Positions 1 to 8,648 of a stretch of DNA of 64,000 nucleotides are shown piece after piece. Made by a program: the position numbers and the translations under genes. The notes under the pieces are model-generated. The model was not told where the DNA came from, did not search any database, and was given only the letters and a program-made list of their open reading frames with translations. This DNA is from Aequitasia blattaphilus. GTDB lineage: Bacteria; Bacillota; Clostridia; Lachnospirales; Lachnospiraceae. Numbering within the stretch: the stretch's first letter is position 1; each line of letters opens with the position of its first letter. The DNA lies in NCBI RefSeq assembly GCF_024721305.1, contig NZ_JAMXOD010000008.1, forward strand, positions 58,739 through 122,738, read 5' to 3'.

Positions 1-854
1 GCTTCTTCCTTTTTCTCAATCGCAAATACCTTCACATCCATTCCTTGCAGTGCTGCTTCTATGGAAATGCTTCCCGTTCCTGCACCAATGTCATATAGTA
101 TGCTATCCTTTTTTAATTGCAATTTATCCATTATCAGGCTTCGGATTTCTCCCTTTGTCATGGGTACACTTCCACGTATAAATTCTTCATCTGATATATG
201 AGGGCGAATCCTTTTGTCCGGGTTTGGATTTCGTATCATCAATACCGTTAATCCTTTCAGCTCTTCCGGAGCGAGACTCTTGCTGTCCCTTTTAAAGATT
301 TTCTCTTGTTCTGAAGACAAATTCTGTCCGACCCATATTTCCAAATTTGTCAGATTGTAATACTTGAGTTTTTCACAAAACTCTTTTGTCTTTTTCTGAT
401 CTCCTAATAATAGGAATGTCTTTGCACTGTGGCAAATGCTGTATATGTAATTGGTCTCTCGTCCGTGCAGACTGACGAACTCGGCATCCTCCCAGCTGGT
501 TTTTAGCTTCCCTGCAAAATAGACGAAGGAAGAAATTCCCGGAATAATAATTACCTCATACTGATCTTCTAAAACTTCCACCAGCCTTTTTGCACCACTA
601 TAAAATCCACTATCCCCCGAAAAGAGAATTGCGAACTTTTCCTGCTCCTTTTTCTCTTGTAAAAACTCAAGTATTTCTTCTGGTTTATGGGAAAGAAAAA
701 CTGGCTTTTTAAAAGATTTAACACTTTGGACAATACGCTTGGAGCCAATAATCCAGTCACATTCTTCCAGACACTGATTCGCTTCTTTTGTGACGGTATC
801 TTGCGTTCCCATTCCCATTCCAATCAGATAGACTTTCTGCTCTTTCTTATACAT
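1..854 (-). CDS. cbiET: Cobalt-precorrin C5,C15-methyltransferase/decarboxylase CbiE-CbiT (partial, 3' end outside window)
   Basis: The frame is open from an ATG at 854 to the window edge, giving 284 codons. The start reads MYKKEQKVYLIGMG, the tetrapyrrole methylase N-terminus of CbiE. A central GDSGFYSGAKR and PGISSF match the CbiE SAM and substrate loops. Near the left edge YDIGAGTGSISIEAA is the SAM-binding motif I of a CbiT domain, so the two enzymes are fused, as in many Firmicutes and in CobL. The enzyme methylates C5 and C15 of the corrin ring and removes the C12 acetate carboxyl. The start overlaps the cbiH stop by 8 nt (ATGTATAA), so translation is probably coupled. The end of CbiT is missing only because the window ends. 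Confidence 0.93.
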   Translation of the reverse strand, partial: MYKKEQKVYLIGMGMGTQDTVTKEANQCLEECDWIIGSKRIVQSVKSFKKPVFLSHKPEEILEFLQEKKEQEKFAILFSGDSGFYSGAKRLVEVLEDQYEVIIIPGISSFVYFAGKLKTSWEDAEFVSLHGRETNYIYSICHSAKTFLLLGDQKKTKEFCEKLKYYNLTNLEIWVGQNLSSEQEKIFKRDSKSLAPEELKGLTVLMIRNPNPDKRIRPHISDEEFIRGSVPMTKGEIRSLIMDKLQLKKDSILYDIGAGTGSISIEAALQGMDVKVFAIEKKEE

Positions 855-1578
855 TTTTATATCCTCTTGGGGTTACCATACTCCCATTTATGTCTTGTGT
901 CTGATTATTTCCAATGTATACAGTTGTGAACATATCCACCTCTGTGTCCGCTAATTCCTTTAGGGTTAATAGCTTTTTTGCTTCTCCCCTTCTTCCAATA
1001 TTTCGAACAAATCCACAGATTATATCAGGACTTTTATATTCTAAAATGTATTCACACGCACGTTTTAAATAATCATGGCGTTTTCTACTGGAGGGGTTGT
1101 AAAGGCAAATCACAAAATCTCCTTTTGCAGCCGCCTTAATTCGTCTTTCAATTGTTTCCCAGGGTGTCAAAAGATCACTTAAGCTTATCACAGCAAAATC
1201 ATGATTTAAGGGCGCCCCTAAAACGGCTCCGCCTGAGATAGCTGCTGTAATTCCAGGAATAACAATAATCTCTACCTGTGAGTGGTTTTTGCCAATTTCA
1301 TAAAGGAGACTGGCCATACCATAAACTCCTGCATCCCCACTACAAACCATGGCAACCTCTCCATGCTTTTGTGCCTCTTCAATGGCTATTTCACAACGCG
1401 CCACCTCTTGCTTCATGGGAGTAGAAATAAACTTTTTGTCCGGAAAAATAGTCCGTATTAAATCCGTATATACTGTATATCCAATGACGACAGAACAACG
1501 GCCTAACACCTCTTTTGCCTCGATTGTAAGCTGCCTTTCCTCTCCTGGTCCGATTCCAACTGCGTATATTCTATTCAT
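847..1578 (-). CDS. cbiH: Cobalt-precorrin-3 C17-methyltransferase CbiH
   Basis: The 243-residue protein begins MNRIYAVGIGPGEERQLTIE, the usual start of the tetrapyrrole methylase fold. CSGDAGVYGMASLLYE and PGITAAISGGAVLGAPLNHDF are the family's SAM and substrate loops. It adds the C17 methyl and drives ring contraction in the anaerobic cobalamin route. A longer frame reaches 1656, but the ATG at 1578 has an AGGAGGGAAGGG ribosome site just upstream and overlaps the end of cbiF by only 8 nt, so it is preferred. It belongs to the contiguous cbi operon. Family assignment is secure; the exact methylation position is by homology. Confidence 0.93.
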   Translation of the reverse strand: MNRIYAVGIGPGEERQLTIEAKEVLGRCSVVIGYTVYTDLIRTIFPDKKFISTPMKQEVARCEIAIEEAQKHGEVAMVCSGDAGVYGMASLLYEIGKNHSQVEIIVIPGITAAISGGAVLGAPLNHDFAVISLSDLLTPWETIERRIKAAAKGDFVICLYNPSSRKRHDYLKRACEYILEYKSPDIICGFVRNIGRRGEAKKLLTLKELADTEVDMFTTVYIGNNQTQDINGSMVTPRGYKNV

Positions 1579-2341
1579 CCCTTCCCTCCTCTGTTCCTTG
1601 CCGGAATTCTGTGGTAAAAGCTGGGTGATATAATAAGGAACGATCATAAGTACCATTTAATATATCTCCAACTACAATCAGAGCCGTCTTGGTTATATTT
1701 TCACGTTTGGCTGTTTGAAATAGTCGGTCTATTGTACAGTGAAAAACCTTCTCTTCTGGCCAGGTTGCCTTGTATACAATTGCAGCTGGAGTATTCGGTG
1801 CATAACCTCCTGCAATTAGTTCTTTTTCCAGTTCTTCTAATAAGGAAGTGCTTAAGAACAGAACCATAGTGGCTTGATGGGCAGCAAAAGCACGTATAGA
1901 TTCTTTTTCCGGAACTGGAGTACGTCCCTCCATTCTTGTAATAATTACCGATTGTGAGATTCCTGGAAGAGTGTATTCTGCCTTAAGAGCTGCAGCTGCT
2001 CCGCAAAAAGAACTGACTCCTGGACAAATTTCATAGGGAATACCCTTTTGTTCAAGGATGTCCATTTGTTCTTTAATTGCACCATAGATACTAGGATCTC
2101 CCGTATGCAGTCGAACAACCCGTTCTCCTTTTCCCTCCGCTTCTGTCATAACATCTATTACTTCTTCTAAAGTCATATGTGCACTGTTGTAAACATTGCA
2201 GCTCTCCTTTTTTTCCTTTAATAATTCAGGATTTACTAAAGAGCCTGCGTAAATAATTACATCAGCATCTCTCAAAAGACGCTGTCCTCTTACGGTAATC
2301 AGGTCAACTGCGCCACTTCCAGCTCCTACAAAATCAATCAT
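1571..2341 (-). CDS. cbiF: Cobalt-precorrin-4 C11-methyltransferase CbiF
   Basis: The 256-residue protein starts MIDFVGAGSGAVDLITVRGQ, a classic CbiF/CobM opening. It carries YAGSLVNPELL, HTGDPSIYGAIKEQM and PGVSSFCGAAAALKAEYTLP, motifs shared by C11-methyltransferases. It transfers a methyl from SAM to C11 of the ring-contracted intermediate. Its ATG overlaps the cbiL stop by 4 nt (ATGA) and its end overlaps cbiH, as expected for a tightly coupled operon. Length is normal for the family and nothing looks damaged. Confidence 0.95.
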   Translation of the reverse strand: MIDFVGAGSGAVDLITVRGQRLLRDADVIIYAGSLVNPELLKEKKESCNVYNSAHMTLEEVIDVMTEAEGKGERVVRLHTGDPSIYGAIKEQMDILEQKGIPYEICPGVSSFCGAAAALKAEYTLPGISQSVIITRMEGRTPVPEKESIRAFAAHQATMVLFLSTSLLEELEKELIAGGYAPNTPAAIVYKATWPEEKVFHCTIDRLFQTAKRENITKTALIVVGDILNGTYDRSLLYHPAFTTEFRQGTEEGRDE

Positions 2342-3039
2342 TTTGTATCCCCCTTAACAATGAGTAAAGAATAATAGCCTGCATCTTTGGGCATCTCCTC
2401 AATACTTTTATAAATTCGTTCATTTTCCATTCCACAATTTTCCACCATGTAAATTTCCAGACCTCTTTTGCGAATTTCTTCTTTCACCCTTGGCATATTT
2501 CTACCGGATTTCATCAGTATTCGCGTTCCCGGCAAATCCAGACCTTCTTCCAGAGAATAGGAACCAGGAATAATATGCATTTGTTCTCTATTCTCTACCA
2601 ACCCGATATCCATTCTGGCAGCTGCACTACAAAAAGAAGGTACTCCTGGAACTAGAGCCGTTGCATATCCTTGACTCTTCAACCGTTTATGAATATAAAG
2701 ACAGGTAGAATATACTGTAGGGTCTCCCAGGGTAATAAATGCAATATTTTTCCCACTATTTAACAAAGCAGCAGCGTCTTTGGCTCCTTCATCATGAATT
2801 TTCTTTAGCCTCTCCTTATCCTTAATCATTGGCATAGACAAAAGGAGTTTCTCCTTTTGTGCTGCTTCCGGTAATGCACCAAGTACAATCTGATAGGCCA
2901 CACATTTTTCCACATCTCCATCCAGATCTGATATGGGCAACGCTAATATTTCACATTGTCGAATTGTCTGAACCGCTTTCAGAGTTAATAATTCCGGGTC
3001 TCCAGGACCTACTCCAACTCCATAAAAAGTACCTTTCAT
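2338..3039 (-). CDS. cbiL: Cobalt-precorrin-2 C20-methyltransferase CbiL
   Basis: The 233-residue protein opens MKGTFYGVGVGPGDPELLTLKA, the hallmark of CbiL/CobI. TLGDPTVYSTCLYIHKRL and PGVPSFCSAAA follow, the SAM-pocket loops of this subfamily. It performs the first methylation (C20) after cobalt insertion. Both ends overlap neighbours by 4 nt (cbiD upstream, cbiF downstream). Length is standard. Confidence 0.95.
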   Translation of the reverse strand: MKGTFYGVGVGPGDPELLTLKAVQTIRQCEILALPISDLDGDVEKCVAYQIVLGALPEAAQKEKLLLSMPMIKDKERLKKIHDEGAKDAAALLNSGKNIAFITLGDPTVYSTCLYIHKRLKSQGYATALVPGVPSFCSAAARMDIGLVENREQMHIIPGSYSLEEGLDLPGTRILMKSGRNMPRVKEEIRKRGLEIYMVENCGMENERIYKSIEEMPKDAGYYSLLIVKGDTK

Positions 3040-4139
3040 TTTCTTTCCTCCGTAATTCTTTCTTGTATTTTCATTGCATTTTTTGTCATGCCAACAATTC
3101 CCTGTTCCATGGTAAACATTATGAGACCAATTTCCAACTCCTTTGTCACACGTCCCTTTAGATGACTGGTTATTTTCTCCATAATGCTCTCCATAACATC
3201 CTCTAACAGACCTGCCCCCTTCAATTGTTCAATGGCCGCCTCAGTTGCAACACTGCCCATGATCTTTTTGATTAGACGCTGATTCCCCCCTGCCATTCCT
3301 GCGTGAGCCGCTAAAATTTCCATTCTGCCATCGGCCTGTCGTGAATGTGTATTCATAATACCTGCTGCAAGCTTAATTAATTTTCCGGCATGACCGACAA
3401 AGAGGAGTCCTTTCATTTTCAACTCCAATGCAATATCAATTGTTTCTCCAATGTAGTTACTCGATTTTACCGCCAGTCCATCTTCGTATCCCAGTGTTTC
3501 TTTTAAAAAAGTGCTGCCGTAATTTCCTGGTACAACATAACAATAATGATGTCCATTTGCCTTTAACACCTTCATCTCTAATTGGATTGTATCAAGTAGT
3601 GCCTTTACACTCATGGGCTCTACAATTCCTGTAGTTCCCAGCACGGATATTCCCCCCATAATACCGAGCCTTGGATTAAAGGTTTTCTTTGCCAAGGCTT
3701 CTCCACCGGGAATCGAAATCAGAACAGAAAATCCTCCTGAATAACCTTGTATCTTTCCCTCTGCTTCCACTGCTTCACGAATCATACGTCTTGGAACCCT
3801 ATTGATTGCAGCTTCTCCGATTTTTTGCTCCAATCCCTTCTTTGTGACAATTCCAACGCCTTCTCCTGCTTTTATATCAATCCTGGATTCTTTTATTTTT
3901 TCCACCTTGGCAAAGACACAAATTCCGTTCGTAACATCAGGATCGTCCCCACTGTCCTTTCGAATACCACAGCTTACCCATCCATCTTGAAACCGAATAC
4001 ATTCCACATCCAAATGCAGCGTAATTCCCTTCGGTGTGGTTAAGGAAACCGTCTCAATGGTTTCTCCTGTAAATATCATTCTGGCTGCCGCCTTTGCCGC
4101 TGCTGCCGCACAACTTCCAGTCGTGTATCCTTTTCTCAT
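3036..4139 (-). CDS. cbiD: Cobalt-precorrin-5B C1-methyltransferase CbiD
   Basis: The 367-residue protein begins MRKGYTTGSCAAAAAKAAARM, the diagnostic N-terminal TTGSCAAAA motif of CbiD. Later segments GEGVGIVTKKGL and VPRRMIREAVE are also typical. CbiD methylates C1 and is specific to the anaerobic pathway, so this operon is of the cobalt-early type rather than the aerobic cob type. The stop overlaps the cbiL start by 4 nt. Three bases separate it from the cbiK stop upstream. Confidence 0.96.
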   Translation of the reverse strand: MRKGYTTGSCAAAAAKAAARMIFTGETIETVSLTTPKGITLHLDVECIRFQDGWVSCGIRKDSGDDPDVTNGICVFAKVEKIKESRIDIKAGEGVGIVTKKGLEQKIGEAAINRVPRRMIREAVEAEGKIQGYSGGFSVLISIPGGEALAKKTFNPRLGIMGGISVLGTTGIVEPMSVKALLDTIQLEMKVLKANGHHYCYVVPGNYGSTFLKETLGYEDGLAVKSSNYIGETIDIALELKMKGLLFVGHAGKLIKLAAGIMNTHSRQADGRMEILAAHAGMAGGNQRLIKKIMGSVATEAAIEQLKGAGLLEDVMESIMEKITSHLKGRVTKELEIGLIMFTMEQGIVGMTKNAMKIQERITEERK

Positions 4140-4142
4140 TCT

Positions 4143-4916
4143 TTACATTACCTCTTCAATGTGCTCTACAAATATATTTTGAATTCCCTTCATCTCTCCT
4201 AAGCCTCTCAAAATGGTCCGCACCTGATAACCCTCGTCTTCTAATTGGCTTTTCCAGGAATCTTCATCTCCTGCCATATCATTTCTGGCGTGATCTCCAG
4301 CCACAACCATAAAAGGTATCAGTGTAACCTTTTTGATTCTTTGCTCTTCTAACTTACTCATTGCATTTCTCAAATCAGGAAACCCTTCTACTGTCCCAAC
4401 AAATACTTGTTTGTATCCCAATAAATGGGCAGTGTACTCTAAGGTTGGATAAGCAGCATTTGCATGATGGTCCGTTCCATGCCCCATAAGTACCAGTGCT
4501 TCATCATGATCTAAATCTACCTCTGCCATTAAAGCATGAATTGCTTTCTTATAATCATCTGTATCACTTAGAAGAGGCTTACCCATTGAAATCTTTTGAA
4601 ACCTTTCTTCATAAGCTTTGATATCCTCTATCATTTTGTCGTTTTCTATTCCATTAAGAATGTGTGTTGGCTGTACCACAATTCTCTCAATTTTATCTTC
4701 CATCATCTTTTCTAACGCTTCCGTAACATTGTTGAAATGAAGATTGTCACGTTTCTTTAATTTATTCAATATCATTTGACTGGTAAATGCTCGATATACT
4801 TTATATTCTGGAAAATGTGTCTGGATATTATCTTCTATAACCGCAATCGTCTTTTCAAGGGTTTCCATATAGCTCGTTCCAAAACTGACCACTAAAATTC
4901 CTTTTGTTTTCTCCAT
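4143..4916 (-). CDS. cbiK: Sirohydrochlorin cobaltochelatase CbiK
   Basis: The 257-residue protein starts MEKTKGILVVSFGTSYMETLEKTI and has the CbiK motif MGHGTDHHANAAYPTLE, whose histidine belongs to the metal-binding active site. A second region, LIPFMVVAGDHARNDMAGDE, matches the C-terminal metal site. It inserts cobalt into sirohydrochlorin. No signal peptide is visible, so the protein should be cytoplasmic. The start overlaps the cbiO stop by one base (TAATG). Its place right after cbiMNQO links cobalt uptake directly to chelation. Confidence 0.94.
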   Translation of the reverse strand: MEKTKGILVVSFGTSYMETLEKTIAVIEDNIQTHFPEYKVYRAFTSQMILNKLKKRDNLHFNNVTEALEKMMEDKIERIVVQPTHILNGIENDKMIEDIKAYEERFQKISMGKPLLSDTDDYKKAIHALMAEVDLDHDEALVLMGHGTDHHANAAYPTLEYTAHLLGYKQVFVGTVEGFPDLRNAMSKLEEQRIKKVTLIPFMVVAGDHARNDMAGDEDSWKSQLEDEGYQVRTILRGLGEMKGIQNIFVEHIEEVM

Positions 4917-5764
4917 TAACGCCTTCTCTCCTTTATTAATTCTTCCAAATCCTCGATGCTTCTTGGTACGGTACTCTCTTTCTCTAAAATATCTGCTTCC
5001 TGTAAATATTGAGTGACACGAATTACCATTGGAATCTCCAAATTTGCTTTTTTTAGTAACTCTCTTGAAGTGAATATCTTCTGGGGTACATCCTGAGCAA
5101 GGACTCTTCCTTTTTCCATCACAATAATTTCATCGGCCCATTGACACGCATAATCTACATCGTGGGTTGCCACAATAACCGTAATTCCATTTTCACTCAA
5201 CTCCTCAATCACCTGATATACCAGCTTCGTATGCTTCGGATCTAGAGCAGCTGTGGGCTCATCCATTAATACTACCTCCGGCTCCATTACCAATATATCC
5301 GCAATGGATACTTGCTTCTTCTCTCCACCGCTTAATGCGTGTGTGGGACGATTTCTAAATGGAGTAATGGAAAATTCCTCCATCACCTGTTCCACTCGTT
5401 CTTTCGCCTCCTCCTTTGAAAATCCTAAATTCAGTACTCCAAAAGAGATTTCTTGGTACACACTTGCAGATAGCAATTGGTTGTCTGGATTTTGAAAAAC
5501 AATACCCACCTTACTCCGTAATCTTTGCAATCCCTTTTTACTATAATCTACTGGCTGTCCGTGAAAAAAAAGAACTCCCTTTTCTGGTTTTAATATTCCG
5601 TTGCAGCACAGAAAAAACGTTGACTTACCGGAACCATTTGCTCCCATTACTGCAATTTTTTGTCCTTTCCGTATTGTTAAACTCACATTTTCCAGAGATG
5701 GAGTATCAGACATCTCATAAGTACAAGAAAGTCCTTTCGCCTCCAGAACAATTTCTTTGTCCAC
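4916..5764 (-). CDS. cbiO: Energy-coupling factor cobalt transporter ATPase CbiO
   Basis: This is a 282-residue ABC ATPase. It has Walker A GANGSGKST near residues 40-48, Q-loop VFQNPDNQL, ABC signature LSGGEKKQ and Walker B VVLMDEPTAALD, followed by the switch histidine in VATHDVDYA. It powers the CbiMNQO cobalt importer at the inner face of the membrane. It sits between cbiQ (2 nt upstream) and cbiK (1 nt overlap). Gene order M-N-Q-O is canonical and supports cobalt over nickel as substrate. Confidence 0.95.
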   Translation of the reverse strand: MDKEIVLEAKGLSCTYEMSDTPSLENVSLTIRKGQKIAVMGANGSGKSTFFLCCNGILKPEKGVLFFHGQPVDYSKKGLQRLRSKVGIVFQNPDNQLLSASVYQEISFGVLNLGFSKEEAKERVEQVMEEFSITPFRNRPTHALSGGEKKQVSIADILVMEPEVVLMDEPTAALDPKHTKLVYQVIEELSENGITVIVATHDVDYACQWADEIIVMEKGRVLAQDVPQKIFTSRELLKKANLEIPMVIRVTQYLQEADILEKESTVPRSIEDLEELIKERRR

Positions 5765-5766
5765 CC

Positions 5767-6534
5767 CTATATTCCTCCTTTTGCGATTAGGATTAAAATA
5801 CTTTCATATATAATAATTGCCCCGACTTCTTTAAGCCGTATCGATTTTTCTTCGTAAAGGACACGAATTTCCCCGTGATATCCTCTGGCCTCCATTGCAG
5901 CATAAATATGTCTGGATTTTTTTAATGATTGGATAAATAATGCACTCCCCATCTGCCCAAAAGAGCTAATCCCTCTTTTCAGGTTACGATAGCCCAAACG
6001 GGAATTCTGGGAAATATAGATGGCAGAAGCAATTTCTATTAATAGAAAAATAAAGCGGTAAATTAAAAGCATCAGCTCTGTGAGAAGCCTTGGACAATAA
6101 ATTTTTTCTAAGATATAAATCATATCGGTCATCGGCGTACTAAGAGAAAGAAAATATAGGCATGAAACCGAAGCCAGAGATGTAACAATTAATTGTACTG
6201 CCAAAAACAGAGACTCCTTACTCCCTGTCAAATAGAAGCTTCCCAAAGTGATAGCATATCCGTCAAGGGGTTGTCTCGACACATTAACGAGAAGTGCTGC
6301 TGTACTTAGCAAAAGGAAAACCACAGGTGCCATCATCATCTTCAAATAGCGGGCACCTCCAATTCTTCCAATCACAACGGTCAATATATAGTTTGATCCC
6401 AAAACAAACAACGCCCCTAAAATCGACCGGCTAATGATACATATACTCAATGTCACTACGGTATAAAGCATCTTCTCTCCAGGATGGATATTTCGAAGCC
6501 GGGACTGATAACAAAGCGCATCAATTGCAATCAT
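5767..6534 (-). CDS. cbiQ: Energy-coupling factor transmembrane protein CbiQ
   Basis: The 255-residue membrane protein starts MIAIDALCYQSRLRNIHPGEKM and contains several hydrophobic helices. The C-terminal cytoplasmic AMEARGYHGEIR segment is the coupling motif that contacts the CbiO ATPase. The start lies inside the cbiN gene (14 nt overlap), consistent with translational coupling. It is the scaffold subunit of the cobalt ECF transporter. Confidence 0.94.
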   Translation of the reverse strand: MIAIDALCYQSRLRNIHPGEKMLYTVVTLSICIISRSILGALFVLGSNYILTVVIGRIGGARYLKMMMAPVVFLLLSTAALLVNVSRQPLDGYAITLGSFYLTGSKESLFLAVQLIVTSLASVSCLYFLSLSTPMTDMIYILEKIYCPRLLTELMLLIYRFIFLLIEIASAIYISQNSRLGYRNLKRGISSFGQMGSALFIQSLKKSRHIYAAMEARGYHGEIRVLYEEKSIRLKEVGAIIIYESILILIAKGGI

Positions 6535-6844
6535 GATTTTCTTCTTTCATATGCTTTTTTCGTTCTACAAACCGCCCCATAAAAAATGCAATTATACCTA
6601 CTCCAATTCCAGTTTGAATACAGAATACAAGGCTCTCTACTTCTCCTGGTATCTCTCCTCCAAGAGCTGTTTCTAACACTGGTGTGAACCAAGGCTCATA
6701 TTTTCCATTAATTTCTTCTACCATTACACTTCCTGCGTCATCAGAACCACCAAACTCCGCTCCTTTGGCAATTGCTAATGGTATCACTGCCATGAGTATT
6801 ACAATGATGAGTAATATTATTACCACTTTTTTATCTTTACTCAT
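6521..6844 (-). CDS. cbiN: Cobalt transport protein CbiN
   Basis: The 107-residue protein has two membrane helices flanking an extracellular loop (FGGSDDAGSVMVEEINGKYEPWFTPV is read as two short motifs, FGGSDDAG and EPWFTP, which are the CbiN signature). CbiN is an auxiliary subunit that helps load Co(II) into CbiM. It starts one base after the cbiM stop and its end overlaps cbiQ. Length and topology are normal. Confidence 0.93.
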   Translation of the reverse strand: MSKDKKVVIILLIIVILMAVIPLAIAKGAEFGGSDDAGSVMVEEINGKYEPWFTPVLETALGGEIPGEVESLVFCIQTGIGVGIIAFFMGRFVERKKHMKEENHDCN

Positions 6845-6845
6845 T

Positions 6846-7592
6846 CTACCTTGCCTCCTTTAAATAGCCCACTGCTTTGAGCTCTGGTCTTGCATATGTT
6901 TCTAGTGCGATTACAATAATTACAGTTATAATCCCCTCCATAATGGCAAGTGGCAGCTGTGTAGGTGCAAAAACACCCAGAAATTTAATGATTGAAGCCA
7001 CACTCCCGCCTACCTCTGCCGGATAAGCCAATCCTAATTGTATACTTGTTACACAATAGGTCGTCAAATCTCCCAGAAATGCTGCTAAAAAAACTGCAGC
7101 ACGACGATTCACTTTTATTCTTTGACATAGTTTAAAGATTCCATAGCTTACCAAAGGTCCTGCGATTGCCATAGAAAATGTATTTGCTCCTAACGTTGTT
7201 AAACCTCCATGGGCTAAAAGAACCGCTTGGAACACCAGAACGATTAATCCCAAAACACTTACCGCCCCAGGTCCAAATAAAATTGCCCCTAATCCTGTAC
7301 CTGTCATATGAGAGCAGCTCCCTGTAACAGAAGGAATCTTTAATGACGAGATTACAAATATGAAAGCCCCAGCCATAGCCAGCAAAGTGATTGATTTTGA
7401 ATTTTCTTTAAATGTTTTTTGAATGGAAATAAAGCCTGCGATTAGAAATGGCAAGCAGACAGCCCCCCACGCAATACAAAAGCCTACCGAAAGATAGCCC
7501 TCCATAATATGCATTGCATTGACAGGCAGCGTGATGGCAAATATCATCCCGATTGATATACTTGCCCTTATTAGATTTTTCGTTTTGGTCAT
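6846..7592 (-). CDS. cbiM: Cobalt-binding substrate component CbiM
   Basis: The 248-residue protein has an N-terminal cleavable leader ending at PVNA, followed by MHIMEGYLS. In CbiM the mature N-terminal Met-His of this motif binds cobalt. Multiple hydrophobic helices and [17 protein letters not shown] follow. The ATG at 7592 is preceded by AAAAGGAGAAAAAGGAC. It is the first gene after the cobalamin riboswitch, so cobalt uptake and everything downstream should be shut off when B12 is plentiful. Confidence 0.95.
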   Translation of the reverse strand: MTKTKNLIRASISIGMIFAITLPVNAMHIMEGYLSVGFCIAWGAVCLPFLIAGFISIQKTFKENSKSITLLAMAGAFIFVISSLKIPSVTGSCSHMTGTGLGAILFGPGAVSVLGLIVLVFQAVLLAHGGLTTLGANTFSMAIAGPLVSYGIFKLCQRIKVNRRAAVFLAAFLGDLTTYCVTSIQLGLAYPAEVGGSVASIIKFLGVFAPTQLPLAIMEGIITVIIVIALETYARPELKAVGYLKEAR

Positions 7593-7708
7593 GTCCTTTT
7601 TCTCCTTTTATGACAACTTAATAACTTAAAATACTCCAAGCTGCCATAAAATCAAAAGACTTTTAGCAAACACTTGGTTATATTCCCGTAACCATTTGAA
7701 TCTTTTTA

Positions 7709-7845
7709 AAGGTGGGTGTTCTGACTTAGGCATTAATCATAGTATCTCGCCTTCCCATGGTTTTCCACAGTGACATAATGAAATACTACTCCTCCAATAC
7801 AGCAACGGGTATTGTGCAGGATTCGAACCTGCTTCCCCTTTTTTA
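7709..7845 (-). promoter_or_regulatory. Cobalamin riboswitch
   Basis: Read on the minus strand this leader has GGGAAGCAGGTTCGAATCC and TGCACAATACCCGTTGCTGT, then CCATGGGAAGGCGAGA and the B12 box AAGTCAGAACACCCACC. Their order and spacing match the conserved core of cobalamin riboswitches. It lies between cbiJ and cbiM, 117 nt before the cbiM ATG. No U-run terminator is obvious between it and cbiM, although CCAAG/CTTGG arms bracket 7640-7680. Control may therefore act on translation, but that is inference. Confidence 0.92.
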
Positions 7846-7866
7846 AATATAATAGGATTCAAATAT

Positions 7867-8637
7867 TTATATGATATTCAGGCAAAGCCTGTATATTTCG
7901 TTTATAGAATATCCTTCTTCCTGAGGACGGCGTATTACAACCGTTTTGCAATTTCCTTCGGATGCGGCGGTTACTTTCTCTTCGTAGCCTCCATTCACTC
8001 CTGATTCTTTCGTCACCATATATCTCGCATCTGTATGACGAATCATTTCCTGATTCAATGCTTGAGAAAATGGTCCTTGCATAGCAATCAGATGTTTTCC
8101 CTGAAAGCCTAAAGCTATTGCTTTCTCAACGGACTCCTTAACTGACAGAACTCTGGCATAACAACGGGTTTGATAGTTCGGTATCTTTGTATAAAGTCCT
8201 AATTCTTTGCTGCCAGTGGTAATCAGCACATTTCCTTCAGTCTGACTAATATAAGCGACAGCTTCTTGAACAGATTGGACAACTATCATATTCTCGTTTC
8301 CTTGCAAAGAAGATTCCCTCTGCTCCGGTTCACGTAAACACCGAAGATAGGTTACCCCCTGCTTTTTGCAAGCCTTCTTGATGTTTGCAGTGACGAGTTG
8401 TGCAAAAGGATGAGTTCCATCAATCACAATGTGAATTTTTTTATCCAGAAGAAATTGAGCCATCTCTTCCTCATCCATTCTTCCCCAGATGATTTCTCCC
8501 GAAATATCATGGCAGATACTTTCTCGTCCGTATTCTGTTGCAACACTTACATAGAGCCGTTCAACCTTAGATGCTAATCTATTCGCTATATGCCTTCCTT
8601 CTGTTGTTCCAGCAAAAATCAATACATTCTTTCCCAT
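7867..8637 (-). CDS. cbiJ: Cobalt-precorrin-6A reductase CbiJ/CobK
   Basis: The 256-residue protein starts MGKNVLIFAGTTEGRHIANRL, the NADPH-binding opening of the CobK/CbiJ family. DGTHPFAQLVTANI and TTGSKELGLYTKI are further family motifs. It reduces the C18-C19 double bond of the macrocycle. It follows cbiG after 11 nt and ends just before the cobalamin riboswitch, so cbiG and cbiJ form a short unit upstream of the riboswitch-controlled genes. Confidence 0.94.
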   Translation of the reverse strand: MGKNVLIFAGTTEGRHIANRLASKVERLYVSVATEYGRESICHDISGEIIWGRMDEEEMAQFLLDKKIHIVIDGTHPFAQLVTANIKKACKKQGVTYLRCLREPEQRESSLQGNENMIVVQSVQEAVAYISQTEGNVLITTGSKELGLYTKIPNYQTRCYARVLSVKESVEKAIALGFQGKHLIAMQGPFSQALNQEMIRHTDARYMVTKESGVNGGYEEKVTAASEGNCKTVVIRRPQEEGYSINEIYRLCLNII

Positions 8638-8648
8638 ATCAGCCTCTT

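Noticed and set aside
7805-7845. A tRNA T-arm-like segment (GCAGGTTCGAATCCTGC on the minus strand)
   Set aside because: No acceptor, D or anticodon arm fits around it. The segment belongs to the conserved GGGAA...TGC part of the cobalamin riboswitch.
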